Source: Mycteria americana (lineage: Eukaryota > Chordata > Aves > Ciconiiformes > Ciconiidae). From it: a stretch of 64,000 nt of DNA. This document shows positions 53,669-64,000 of the stretch, one piece after another. Within the stretch, counting starts at the first letter, position 1. Each line of letters starts with the position of its first letter. The stretch is from positions 152,877,519 through 152,941,518 of the forward strand of contig NC_134366.1 of the NCBI RefSeq assembly GCF_035582795.1, given 5' to 3'. The translations under genes and the position numbers were made by a program. The notes beneath the pieces are model-generated. The model was not told where the DNA came from and did no database searches. It worked only from the letters and a program-made list of their open reading frames with translations.

Positions 53669-56600
53669 GTGAGCGGGGCGCCTGGGGCGGAGCGGAGCGG
53701 GGCTCGGCTCGGATCGGCTCGGCTCGGCCCGGCCCGGCCTGCCCCGCCTGCCGCCCGTCCGGCAGGGCCGAGGGCAGCGGCGGAGGGAGGGAGGGAAGGC
53801 AGGCAGGCGGGCAGGCAGGCGGGCGCTCAGGCGTCCGCCGGCCCCGCCCCGCTCCGCTCCGCTGCTGAGCTGCCCTCGGGGGAGGGTGCCAGCCAGCTGC
53901 GAGCCGCGTAGCCCCTGGTGGGCTGTGGTCTTCCCGCCCTCCCGCCGCCGGGCTCAGCCGGTCGGCGGAGGGGGTGGTAGCGGTCGCCATGCGCATGCGC
54001 CCAGGCGGCCCGTCCCGCTCGTCGCGCTGCCGTGAGGCGCCGGGGGAAGTGCGGGCCTTCCCCGCCGGCTTCTGCCCCGAGCAGCCGGCCGGCAGGATCC
54101 GCGGTGTCTGTCCCAGGCGGGGGCATGCGTGCGGTGTAGGCCCCCGCGGATAAGAACGCTGGCTGCCCTGCCAGCGGGCCTGGCGGCTGCCGAAATCTGG
54201 GTTCTCGGGGTGCCAGAGTGTGGTCTGGAAACGTCGTTAGAGTTGGAGTGCGAAGCTGGGGGGGGTTAGTCACCGTTCTGGTACTCCGAGATTACTCTTA
54301 GTATTACCTAGGTTACTCTTAGCAATCTTTTGCACTTACTACTGTTTCTTTCCTGGTATATGTCATCCCGCTTCTTGCATATCCCATATTAAAACTGGCA
54401 AAAGTCGTGTGAATTGTACACGTTTTTAGATGCAGCAGCTGTAGCCTGGTAGAGGAGATGATGATTTTCCATGCTCTGTTCTGCCCATCTTCCGTAGAAC
54501 TGATCTTACACAGTTGTGCAGTTTCACCTCTGTAACACGATAGACATGAGGTCTGTTTTCTACCCAGTGTCAGAAATAAAGTCTGTAAAATGGCCATCCT
54601 TTGTCAGAAAGAGCAGGAATAAAACTCTGGGCATCCTGGATGCACTAAATTAAACTATTTTGAGCAGGACAATAGACCTATATTATATTAAATTGCATAT
54701 GCTTCATTATTTGATTGAATTAGAGGTAGGTGGCTACATTGTGCGAAGTAGCATCATAACTAACATTTTCTAGTTATTTAATTGTGGTTATATACTTATA
54801 AGGTGGAAAAATATTATTGAAATTACCCATGGGGATAATAGCTGAATACTTCTTAATTTTCTAAGTGGGATTTGTGTGTAAGCTGTTAAATCAAATTCTC
54901 TGTCATGTTGCAGAGTGATACCCAACTCCATTTCATCAGCGATTTTAGAGGTTTTGGTATGCATCAAATAGTCTTTGGAAACCAGCAGACTGAACTAAGT
55001 ATCAGTTTTTAATGAGTGATCTGTTGTCAGTTGCTCTGCTGACTTTTCAACCTTTTTGCATGAAACAGAATGAAAGAGACAAAAACCAGAAGCACAATGT
55101 CAATATCCACTGTCTTTCTCAATTTACTGTAAGGTATATCTACGCAGGCAGATGCGGAGAGGCCCTTACTTGGAGCTTGTTAGATGTAAACACTCCTGTC
55201 TGGGAAACCAGATAGCATTAGCGTAGGACCAAGTTAATGAGACTAATGAGTCTCAGGGCTGGCTTGTAGCTGACTAAACATGAAGAGAGCTAGCTTGCCT
55301 CTCTTTGTGCATGTCCGTGGTGCCATATCCTTTCTGTGTATGTTAGAGTTTAGTGGTAGGAGGTTGGTATTGTGGGTGGCGGGCGTTTTTTTGTGCTTTG
55401 TGGTTGTTGCCTTTTTTTAAAATAATAGTTGCAAGATATCTGCAACTTCCAGTTTGTTGTGTACATTCATATCTTCCCTTGAAAAGGACATCATATAATT
55501 TCAGAGTTATTCCAGACTTTATTAACTTAGAGCTTGTTAACTGAGCATACTAATTATCCCACAGACCAATTTCAAAACAGTCGGCACGGCGGAAATCTTA
55601 GTGTTGCAGAAAATTCTCCCACAGCAGGAAAATCAAAGACAAGAGCTTCTGAATTCAGCTTACCTTGAACTATACTACATACCATGGGTTTCTAATGTGT
55701 GCGCTACTTTTATTGCAGTTCCAAGAAACTATGACCCTGCATTGCATCCATTTGAGGTTCCACGAGAGTACACAAGAGCTCTGAATGCAACAAAGCTAGA
55801 ACGTGTGTTTGCAAAACCCTTTCTTAGCTCACTTGATGGCCACAGGGATGGAGTTAATTGCATGGCCAAACATCCAAAGAGTTTGTCTACAGTGCTGTCT
55901 GGAGCTTGTGATGGAGAGGTAAGCTGCAGTTACAAACCACAACAAACAAGGTACCTCTCTTCCTTCTTTTCTTTTTCCTTTCTCTTTTGTGTGGTGGTGT
56001 GTTTTGCTTTGTTTTTTTTTTAAAGCCCCCTGCTTACCTGTTTTTTGTGTCTTTGTTCAGCATGATACCCTCTCTTCTCTTAGAAGGTGCAATTTACCCA
56101 GTTTGGGGCAGTGTTTCTCAAACTGCAGGTTGTAATCTCCCAGCACACAAAGGCATGAGCTTTCAGCTGTGAGCAGAGGGTGTGACATTCAGTTCCTCAG
56201 GATGGAGCAGTGAATGTTAATATTTACAGTCCATAGTGATTGCTTTTTGCTGCCCACACGATCCCCTTCCTCCCCTTGAAGAAGTTAAACTGCTGCAGAT
56301 TAAGATGATGACGTTAATTCAGATGAGCTAGGGGGAAGGGGCACACAGCCAAAAACTTCTTGGAAGAAAAATTTATCATATTGCCTAAAAAATGCTAACC
56401 CTGTATTTGTTTAATTATTTTACATAAATATTACAAATAGCAAGCAAGGGTACTTTAATTGGAGTCAGCTGCAGAAAAAAATTGCCTTTCTTTCCTGTCT
56501 TCTCTGTCCTCTCTCACCGTTACATTGTTCATTTGATAGTACATTTGATAGTATATTTTAAAGGTGTCTTCTGGGTAGCTGGTTGCTTTCTGCTTTTTAT

Positions 56601-59600
56601 AGAAGGTGCATATGTCATGCAGTAGTATAAGGGAGATTAACCTTTTCAGAGTGGAGGGGAATAAATTTATATAAAATGTTGGCCAGATTTCTTATCCACT
56701 GATAGAGCAAGTAAAGTACTGGGTACTATAAATACATACAAATACAAACACTGACCTTCATTTCTTTGTTTTTTAAATGGGCCCAAATGCTTTGAAACTG
56801 AAACCTCTGTGAGAGGTGGACATCTATGTAAAATGTAGTACAGCAACTGGACTGAAAACATTCTGTTGGTTCCAAAGGCTATTTCCTTGTGCTTTTCTCT
56901 TTAGAGGGGTATTTTTTGCTAAAATTATCACTGCTGCTGTCTTCTAGCAAGAACTCTAGTTCAAAAATAGGGGAAACCAGAAATATGGTAAGTATACAGC
57001 TTGAGTGGGGGGGAAGATGTAAGAAGGAAAGAGCCGCACTTTTAAAATTTTTCAAGAGGGGAATAATTAAGTAGTTTTAACATTATAAAATCTGGCCAGT
57101 GTTCAAGCCAGCTATGCCGTCTTGTTACAACATGTGTCATATCTTGTACTTGAATTATGAACTGCAGCTGTGGGCTGGAGAAAACGTAAACAGAATACTT
57201 TTCTGTTTTTAACAGGTTAAAATCTGGAACTTGACCAAACGACAGTGTATTCGTACTATACAAGCCCATGAAGGCTTTGTTCGAGGCATGTGTGCTCGTT
57301 TCTGTGGTACATCATTCTTTACTGTAAGTATAATGTGTCTCCTTAGTACACTGTACTAGTACAGAGTGCCTGTTCACCATCTGTTTTCCAGTGAGCAACT
57401 TACTCTCTGCCATACAATATTTAAATATTGTATGAATTCGTTTATTAAATTTGTCAGTGAACCTGACAATTCTATTTCTGATGAAATTTTTTTTGATGCT
57501 GTGATATGGATGTTATTCAAGCCTGTGGAAGGGATAAATACAAAAAAATTGCTAATGGATGGTCATGTAATTAAAACTGGAGTAAACTACTTTTTATTAA
57601 AGTAGTAGATAGATTATGTTCATTGAACGATGTACGAACACTTCAGGTAACCATTTGCATATACTATGATTGAAGATAAGCTGATTAAGTCAAGATGGTT
57701 CCACGTTAATTAAGCTTTATTAAATTGTATCAACCATAACTGATTCAGTTGCCTATAAACTGTCTGGAAATAGTATGTCTTCCTGTTTGCATTAAAACAA
57801 TTCTAAGATGTTACAATAAAAAGAACTGGTTTTGAAGACTACAGTGTCCTGAGGTTTTGCTTCTTTCGAGCTGGGCATAGAAGGGCTATTTTCACTACTA
57901 TATATTTAGGTTTTCTGAAGTACATACCAGGTCATGAGGACAGTAGTTAGGATGTAGGGGAAGTCATAGCAAAAAATTCCAAGTGACTCCAAATTAGAAT
58001 CCCATTTTGACAGTCCTGAAAATTGAAAATTGACAGTCCCCCTCTGCCTGAAAATTGAGAGAGGGGAAGAAGAAACAGTAGTAGTGCTGTCAGGAGAGAA
58101 AGTTAAACTTGTATAGCTAACATTTTTTTTGACCAGTTTGCCTGACCCAGGTCACTGTGCAGCCATGCAAAAGCTTGTGCTGGCATGGTGCAAGAGGTAG
58201 CATGGTGTTAGGAACAGGCAACTGGAGCAACTGAAGTGGAAAGTGCCTTTTAACTGTTTACATGCTCATCAAAATGACTTCCAGAAGCTAATTTGCAGTT
58301 TAAAGTGCCATTTGATTAAGAATCACAAAATGTAGCCTAAAAAAATAGTCATCATTCCAGCTCACCTTTTTCCTATTTGACCCTGGAAGTAGCTCTTCCG
58401 AAAACTGGAAAAGATTCGTGGGGCGAGTTAAAGACAGTTGAACAGGTGAAGGAAAGGTGGTGATGGTGGGGGGAAACAGTGGCAAGCAGGAAATCGGTTA
58501 CCTCCTTTCACAAGGATACAGATCCCCAGACAGTCTCTGAGCAGCCGCTGCTCTGGAAGCCAGTCCCCGCCTCCCCTTTCTTCTTCCACTACTCCATTTT
58601 TTGTTGCTGAGCATGATGTTATACGGTATGGAATACTCCTTTGGCCAATTGAGGTCATCTGTTGTGCCTGTGTCCCCTCCCAGTCTGTTGCCTACACCTA
58701 GCCTATTCACTGATGGGGGAGGCAGGGATGATGGCTGACAGGGTAGGGGAGGGAATGCCTTGAAACTGTGCAAGCACTGTTCAGCAGTAGCCAAGACATT
58801 GGTGCCTTACCAGCACCGTTTTAGCCGCAAATCCAAAACACAGTGCCACATGGGCTGCTGCGAAGAATGTTAACTCCGTTCCTACATGTACCTTCTCAGT
58901 TTCTAGCGAAATATTATGACAAGGAGAACTAATCTTCAGCTTGGAGGTATAAAAGGGAACAGTGAATGGGCAGGAGAGAGCACTTTACTTCCGTGTGTGT
59001 CATAGATCATTCTTTTTTGAAAGGCTGCCTGTACTTAATTGCAAAGCACATCTATTAAAATAAACAGAATTTATTTACATAAAACTCTATATGCTTTCTC
59101 CAATATTTCCAGGTTGGCGATGACAAAACTGTGAAGCAGTGGAAAATGGAGAGCCCAGAATATGGAGAAGAAGAAGAACCTATTCATACAATTCTTGGAA
59201 AGGTAGTAAATCTAAATTTTTATTTTCCCACATCTCTTCTTTTGAAGTAAGTTTGAACCAATTCTTACCTAGCTTTTGGAGGAAAGAGAAATAGTCTGAT
59301 ATCACCTGTTATCATAATGGGTTGTAAGGTCATGGCATCAAATTTTATAATGGCACTTTTAAAGTATCTTCAAGTTTTTATTACGTTTCTTTTACATGTA
59401 ACCAGAAAGGAATATCTCAAATACCATTAGAGACTGCTTAGATCTGTCTCTGCTAATCATCCCTTTCCTGCGAACTGGTCAGATCTTTCTGTAGTCTCTT
59501 TCTATTCAGATGTGTGTTGTCAGTGCTTAGTCTGCATTAAATAACTTTCTTTTCATGCCAATACCTCGCAGCCATTCAATACAAATTTTAACTTTACATC

Positions 59601-62600
59601 TTTTTGACAAAAGCAGACTAAAAATATACTTCAGCACTTTCAATTTATTATAAGCTTATTTTAAGAACAACATTAAGTGCTTTTTGTAAATGGATAGCTT
59701 GAAACTCTTTAATTATTGTAATGTCTATGGAATCTGTTCAGGTCCCCATTGAAAATCTGTAGTTGTACCTGAAAAATTTCCATTTGCTTTAAAGTCAGCC
59801 AGGACTTTGTAAATGGGCTTCTAATACTGACTCCATTGTAAATTAACAAGAAAGGCAGGCATGCACATTAGGTGAGTACACAGAAAGCTAGTCTATTGTG
59901 TAAGGGTACTTAATTTCTGGTAGCAGTGGTGACTTGGTTTTCAGTAATATAGATGAATAAGAACATGGCAGACTCAATATGCAATGATTTGTTGATCTTT
60001 TTTGTAATGGAACATACTTGCATATTTATGTATACAAATGGTTTTATAAATTTTGTTTGTTTTTTCTTTTAAAGACAGTGTATACAGGAATTGATCACCA
60101 CTGGAAGGAAGCTGTTTTTGCCACCTGTGGCCATCAAGTGGACATTTGGGATGAGCAAAGGACAAGTCCTATGTGTTCTCTGACATGGGGTTTTGATAGC
60201 ATAAGCAGTGTAAAATTTAATCCCATTGAGGTAAAGTTTCTTTTATATGTTGGAAGTCAATATTTTTCTTGATCAGTATAAGATTGAAATTCTGTTAACA
60301 CCATCTTTAATGGCTTTTCCAAATTTAGATTTTGATATGTGTTTTAACATAATATTTAGGGGGGTTTATACATATATTTTTATGGCTATATTGCTTTGGA
60401 ATGTAGTACCATATATTTTCATCTTTTTATCTTTTGTCTCTGTTAGCGGGGGAGAGGAGAAAGAAAAGTAGGGTGGTCTCCGTTCTGCCCTCAGCAATAC
60501 ATATCCCATACCTTAATCATACAATGTAGCAGTTACGTGGCTGTGGAGCTCTCATCTGTTCCAGTACTGTACTCCCTGTGACAAGGACTTCTCCCCCTCT
60601 TCATGGCAAAACAATTGCATTTGATCTTCTACAGCAGTTCCTGTATGCTTCTTGGCTGGCCTGTGTTCGTAGATGAAGTGTTTATGAGGACTTGCTTGTT
60701 ACTTTTGAAGTAGAGAGGACTGGGTGGATTCTGAATCTTGCAGGGGAAGCTATTCAAAATGTTTGTGCTGAATAATTAGCTGCACAGAAAGAACGATTTC
60801 CTTGACTGAAAAAGGAGGTATTTGACTACCAGCTTTGTGAAATAGCTTAGATACCCTAATGTAAGCTGTTAACCATACTCTAGAAGTGTTTAGAAAACTG
60901 TACACACTGGTTTTCTTTTTTTTTTTTTTTTTAGACATACCTTTTGGGAAGCTGTGCTTCTGACAGAAATATTGTGCTATATGATATGAGAAAATCAACT
61001 CCATTAAAGAAGGTAATCTTTTTCTTTTTAACAGAAGCTTATGGCACTAATAATCACACTGAATATGTAAATAGTCTGTAACTGTTGATGACGATAGAGA
61101 AAGGGAAGCTCTGAACTGTGAGTTCACTGAGTTTTCATTGTCTAATTTTGAGTCTTTCAACTGAGTTTGAATTAATGTTGGGATTTAAACCATGCAGAGT
61201 TAGAAGGGCCCTTTTCTGCATTCAAACGGGCTGTCATGCTCACTCTGTTGTAATTCTTGATAAAGCGCCTGACCTGACAGCAATTTCACAATAAGAACTT
61301 TATGCTCCTATATTGCATTCTGTGTATGTGTGATTTTTTTTTCTTTTTATTTTTTTTTCCTCCTCCTTGCCAGAAGGAAACAAGGTAACTTCTGAGGCAT
61401 TTCCTTTCCATCATTGGAGAGCCTTGCTCTGCATTTGAAAAGGTGTTTTTCTTTTCCATGGAGATAAACCCTTCCCTATGCAACTAGTATAAACATTCAG
61501 AAATCCTTTGCAGTGGAAACAAAATTATATTTATATGTGGAATTTCCCAGTGACATGAAGATTCCTGTTTCTCTTTAAGAGAGTGTATGTATGTATTTAA
61601 AACAAGAAGCCAGTAATTTATACACACGTATTAACCTTGGTCAAGTTCAGTAGTTTTGAGCCCCAGAAATATCTTAACAATTTTCTTCTTGAAATACAAT
61701 ATTCTGGCTTGTGAATATACACTCAGTATTCTTCTGGTATGTTGTGTGCTGTCTGCAATGACACTGGTCTGATATACTCTAGAACACTGTAATGGTACTT
61801 AACTTCGTTATAAAATAGGAATGTTGTTGGCATAACAGTATTTCTTTCTCTCCCTGTGCCCCAGCAATTTTTAATGAAGTTTCATTTGGGCCACTGAGTA
61901 CTTCTAAAAAATTGTCAGTGATGCCAGCTGGAGACCTGAATGTCGTAATGAACACAGCCAGTGCTGTAGATCTGCAGTTACAAGTTAAAAGGATTTAGTT
62001 TGAGCCTTTGTGAACTAAGTTGGAATCTAACAGAATTTTACGTATGTATGTATGCTAAATATATAAAGTACACATACATGTGCATATATAACACATATAT
62101 ACATATGTGAACATGTGATCTCATGTAATAAGCAACATGCTTAGGTGCATTTCCTGCTATAGGAGTAAAACACTCATGAATACTTCCTTGCATCTGTGAG
62201 TACAGTACTGGGTTTCCTGCTGGGATAGGGATGATTCTGCTGCGCAGAGGCAGGTTGAATGTCCATTGTGCATTGAGAGCTAAGAGCTCTGTAACTCCCA
62301 AGAGAAAGGTGCTGCTTATTAGAGGTACCGTACCTATGTACGGGCACTGGCTTCTAGCGCTGCTGCGTTCCTGGTGTTTGATCAGCAAAGCAGCTCACAC
62401 ACTGCCTTGAGTTTGGAACTCAGTGGGAGTCCCTTCCTTAACAGAAACAGGAGTACAACTTTCTGCATCATGAAAGCAGTAGCTCTCTTGCCCGTCTGTT
62501 CTGTCTGTGAGTTTCAGAGAGGGACGGATAAGATGGTGAGATGCTGCCTAAGTGCAAAACAAGAACTAGTCTAAAAATGCTGAGAAAAGATGAAGGGAAG

Positions 62601-64000
62601 CGCTCCCGTTGCATGACAAGAGGAAGATGTTTTAATAGAAGTTGGTACACTTTAAAACTAAAAGTCATTCTTGTGCAACCTGGGGGATCACAGGAAAGCT
62701 TAGGGTGTTTTAAAGATAGACTAGCATTTAAGCAGCTGTGTTGTCCATTGATTGTAACATTCTTAGCTGTTCACCTCAACCAAATACCTTGTAGGTAGTA
62801 AAGGAGGACAGATTAATTATTTTGGTCATCTGGTTTTGTATTAATCTCAAAACCTCTGGGCTGACACTCTTTGTAAGCAAGTGCTTACAGTTTAAATAAA
62901 TAAACCAAGATAGCCAAGTCTTCAGGGACTTCACAACTTTGACTTGTCTTAATAAGGACTTTTTCTTATGAAATGACTAAGTGTCTGTACAATTGATTAA
63001 AAAATAGTGTCAGAAGATGGCTCTGCTACAGGTTTAGATAGTTCTGAAATGCCATTATTAACATATTTACAGCAACTTAAATGACTTCCAGCCCAGGTTG
63101 CCTTACATAGTTGTTGCTAAACATAATGCGAGAACTGTACAGAGAATCCTTTTCTTAGGCACCCTTTTAATTCCAAATGCCACTGCTGAAATAAACTGAA
63201 TGATTGTAAATTTGAGTGAAAAAAATAGTGAAGCAAGATGCAGAGCATGGACTTTGACCAACCCTGACCCCTTTTGAAAAAGAGCTGGATTTTTCAGCAA
63301 TATTAGAGTTATTTTGTGGCATGATTTAAAATATTTATTGTACATATCATGTGTTAACATTAATTGTGTACTCATTTTGCAGTGGCTGAAAAACTTGGAC
63401 AGAGAAGAAACCCTCCTTGAGTATTAGCTTCCCAGATATGTGCAAGGTTTATAACTAGAAGAACAATACTGAAATCTGAACAAATCTACTTGCCAGATTA
63501 CCGTAAACATAGGGCCTTTCAGTGGCCTATCCTTTCACTAAAGTAACTTTTAAAAGTAGAGATCGTTTTAGACATCTGATGATTACATTCAATTCTGGAT
63601 ACATGTTTCTGAAAATGAGCAGTATTTTGCAGTGCAGACTTCATATTGAACAGGATAATGTTACCTAGGAAATGACAACTTTTGGAGAATGAGAATTGTT
63701 AGAATATGCACACACTCATAAAATATCAATCTTTTTTGGGGTGGGAGGGGAAGGGGGCCATAGAAGTAATCACTATTAACTTCCTTTGAGATTGTGTTCA
63801 TTATTGTGAAAGTTATAAATGTACAACTGTATTTTGTTGTATGTATGTAAATTTATGGTGTTTGGTATAGTAAACTGAGAACAAAAATGAGTTTGGAGTA
63901 CCATGGTGTTAAACACCCAAATTTCATGATTTTCAAGTAGAATTATGGCTGGCCTGGACCATTGTGGAAAATCCTGTTTAGAGTTGTTCAGTTTGTTAAT
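53599..64000 (+). CDS. DCAF13: DDB1- and CUL4-associated factor 13 (3' part outside the window)
   Basis: Coding exons in the window are 53599-53668, 55719-55918, 57216-57323, 59113-59202, 60075-60230 and 60935-61012. They total 702 nt, 234 codons (human full length 445). DCAF13, the homologue of yeast Sof1, is a nucleolar WD40 protein of the small-subunit processome needed for 18S rRNA maturation. It also serves as a substrate receptor for the CUL4-DDB1 ubiquitin ligase. The translation shows the Sof1-family N-terminus (LSRNPDDYVRETKLDLQR, VPRNYDPALHPFEVPREY) and then WD40 repeats. The WD-type dipeptide ends are KIWNL, KQWKM and DIWDEQ. All junction phases agree. The following exon, expected to begin near ILDMRTN, was not found before 64000, so at least half of the gene lies further right. 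Confidence 0.96.
53669..55718 (+). other. DCAF13 intron 1
   Basis: Intron of 2 kb. The first 500 bases are CpG-island sequence with CGGCT-type pentamer runs (about 53688-53738) and GGGA/GGCA runs (about 53784-53824). The rest is AT-rich without recognised features. Confidence 0.85.
55719..55918 (+). CDS. DCAF13: DCAF13 exon 2
   Basis: Acceptor ttattgcag, donor GAG|gtaagc. It completes the Val codon and encodes PRNYDPALHPFEVPREYTRA, LNATKLERVFAKPF and the first WD40 stretch DGHRDGVNCMAKHPKSLSTV with LSGACDGE. Ends in phase 0. Confidence 0.97.
55919..57215 (+). other. DCAF13 intron 2
   Basis: Intron of 1.3 kb with gt...ag ends. No other feature is seen. Confidence 0.85.
57216..57323 (+). CDS. 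DCAF13: DCAF13 exon 3
   Basis: Acceptor tttaacag, donor ACT|gtaagt, 36 codons, phase 0 at both ends. It encodes VKIWNLTKRQCIRTIQAHEG and FVRGMCARFCGTSFFT, the end of one WD40 repeat and the start of the next. Confidence 0.97.
57324..59112 (+). other. DCAF13 intron 3
   Basis: Intron of 1.8 kb with gt...ag ends. No supported feature. Confidence 0.85.
59113..59202 (+). CDS. DCAF13: DCAF13 exon 4
   Basis: Acceptor atttccag, donor AAG|gtagta, 30 codons, phase 0. It encodes VGDDKTVKQWKMESPEYGEE and EEPIHTILGK, with an acidic loop after the WD-type end. Confidence 0.97.
59203..60074 (+). other. DCAF13 intron 4
   Basis: Intron of 872 bp with gt...ag ends. Nothing else was recognised. Confidence 0.85.
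60075..60230 (+). CDS. DCAF13: DCAF13 exon 5
   Basis: Acceptor ttttaaag, donor GAG|gtaaag, 52 codons, phase 0. It encodes TVYTGIDHHWKEAVFATCGH, QVDIWDEQRTSPMCSLTWGF and DSISSVKFNPIE, nearly identical to mammalian DCAF13. Confidence 0.97.
60231..60934 (+). other. DCAF13 intron 5
   Basis: Intron of 704 bp ending in a long T-rich tract (about 60911-60932) before the acceptor. No other feature. Confidence 0.85.
60935..61012 (+). CDS. DCAF13: DCAF13 exon 6
   Basis: The acceptor is a long poly(T) followed by tag, the donor AAG|gtaatc, 26 codons, phase 0. It encodes TYLLGSCASDRNIVLYDMRK and STPLKK. Confidence 0.96.
61013..64000 (+). other. DCAF13 intron 6 (continues past the window)
   Basis: About 3 kb searched for the next DCAF13 exon without success. 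It contains an alternating TA/CA-rich stretch around 62040-62112. Small open frames have no known homology. Confidence 0.75.

Larger units (their letters stand above)
52980..54170. promoter_or_regulatory. CpG island and divergent promoter of SLC25A32 and DCAF13
   Basis: G+C- and CpG-dense sequence holds both first exons. Only 218 bp (53381-53598) separate the two start codons, which point away from each other. The gap contains CACGTG at 53523-53528 and an NRF1-like catgcgcgc at 53531-53539. A perfect NRF1-type palindrome TGCGCATGCGC lies at 53990-54000 in DCAF13 intron 1. No TATA box is evident. This is a typical housekeeping bidirectional promoter. Factor binding is inferred from motifs only. 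Confidence 0.85.

Noticed and set aside
63381-63427. Possible DCAF13 exon after ttgcag near 63382 (reads Ala-Glu-Lys-Leu-Gly in one frame)
   Set aside because: Similarity is limited to five residues, the wrong part of the protein would follow exon 6, and the frame ends quickly without a matching donor.

Overview
This window is ordinary vertebrate nuclear DNA, almost certainly from a bird. It carries four intron-bearing protein genes in the order FZD6 (+), CTHRC1 (+), SLC25A32 (-), DCAF13 (+). That matches, as I recall it, the order on human 8q22.3 and in other amniotes. The interspersed repeats are avian/reptilian CR1-type LINEs, including one fairly young minus-strand copy at about 41.35-41.84 kb. 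There are no bacterial-style operons, CRISPR arrays or integrated phages. I assigned each exon by translating it, comparing it with the known vertebrate protein family from memory, and checking splice sites and codon phase across every junction.

Layout. Positions 1-8003 are noncoding and probably lie in the 5' part of FZD6. The exon with the FZD6 start codon and signal peptide was not found, so it is probably upstream of the window. Five FZD6 coding exons (8004-16244) encode the rest of the Wnt receptor: most of the cysteine-rich domain, seven membrane segments and the cytoplasmic tail. A 3' UTR follows, then about 9 kb of intergenic DNA with CR1 scraps and a 47-bp perfect direct repeat. CTHRC1 starts in a CpG island (27.6-28.9 kb), has four coding exons (28181-34650) and ends at a poly(A) signal at 34914. 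SLC25A32 runs the other way. Its stop codon is at 38171 and its start at 53380, with seven coding exons. Its longest intron (40757-47301) holds the young CR1 copy. DCAF13 starts at 53599, only 218 bp from the SLC25A32 start codon, in a shared CpG island. Six coding exons (234 codons) are present and the gene runs off the right edge.

Biology. FZD6 and CTHRC1 are neighbours that both act in Wnt/planar-cell-polarity signalling: FZD6 is a receptor and CTHRC1 a secreted co-factor for Wnt-Frizzled-ROR2 complexes. SLC25A32 is the inner-mitochondrial-membrane folate/FAD carrier. DCAF13 is a nucleolar WD40 protein for 18S rRNA processing and a CUL4-DDB1 substrate receptor. The last two are housekeeping genes that share a divergent promoter.

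I found no undescribed multi-gene system. The observations most worth checking are a GC-AG intron in FZD6, an (CCGGGG)11 tract in CTHRC1 intron 1 (the same hexanucleotide as the human C9orf72 repeat), opposing poly(A) signals 30 bp apart between CTHRC1 and SLC25A32, the 47-bp duplicated block, and several tandem or inverted repeats.
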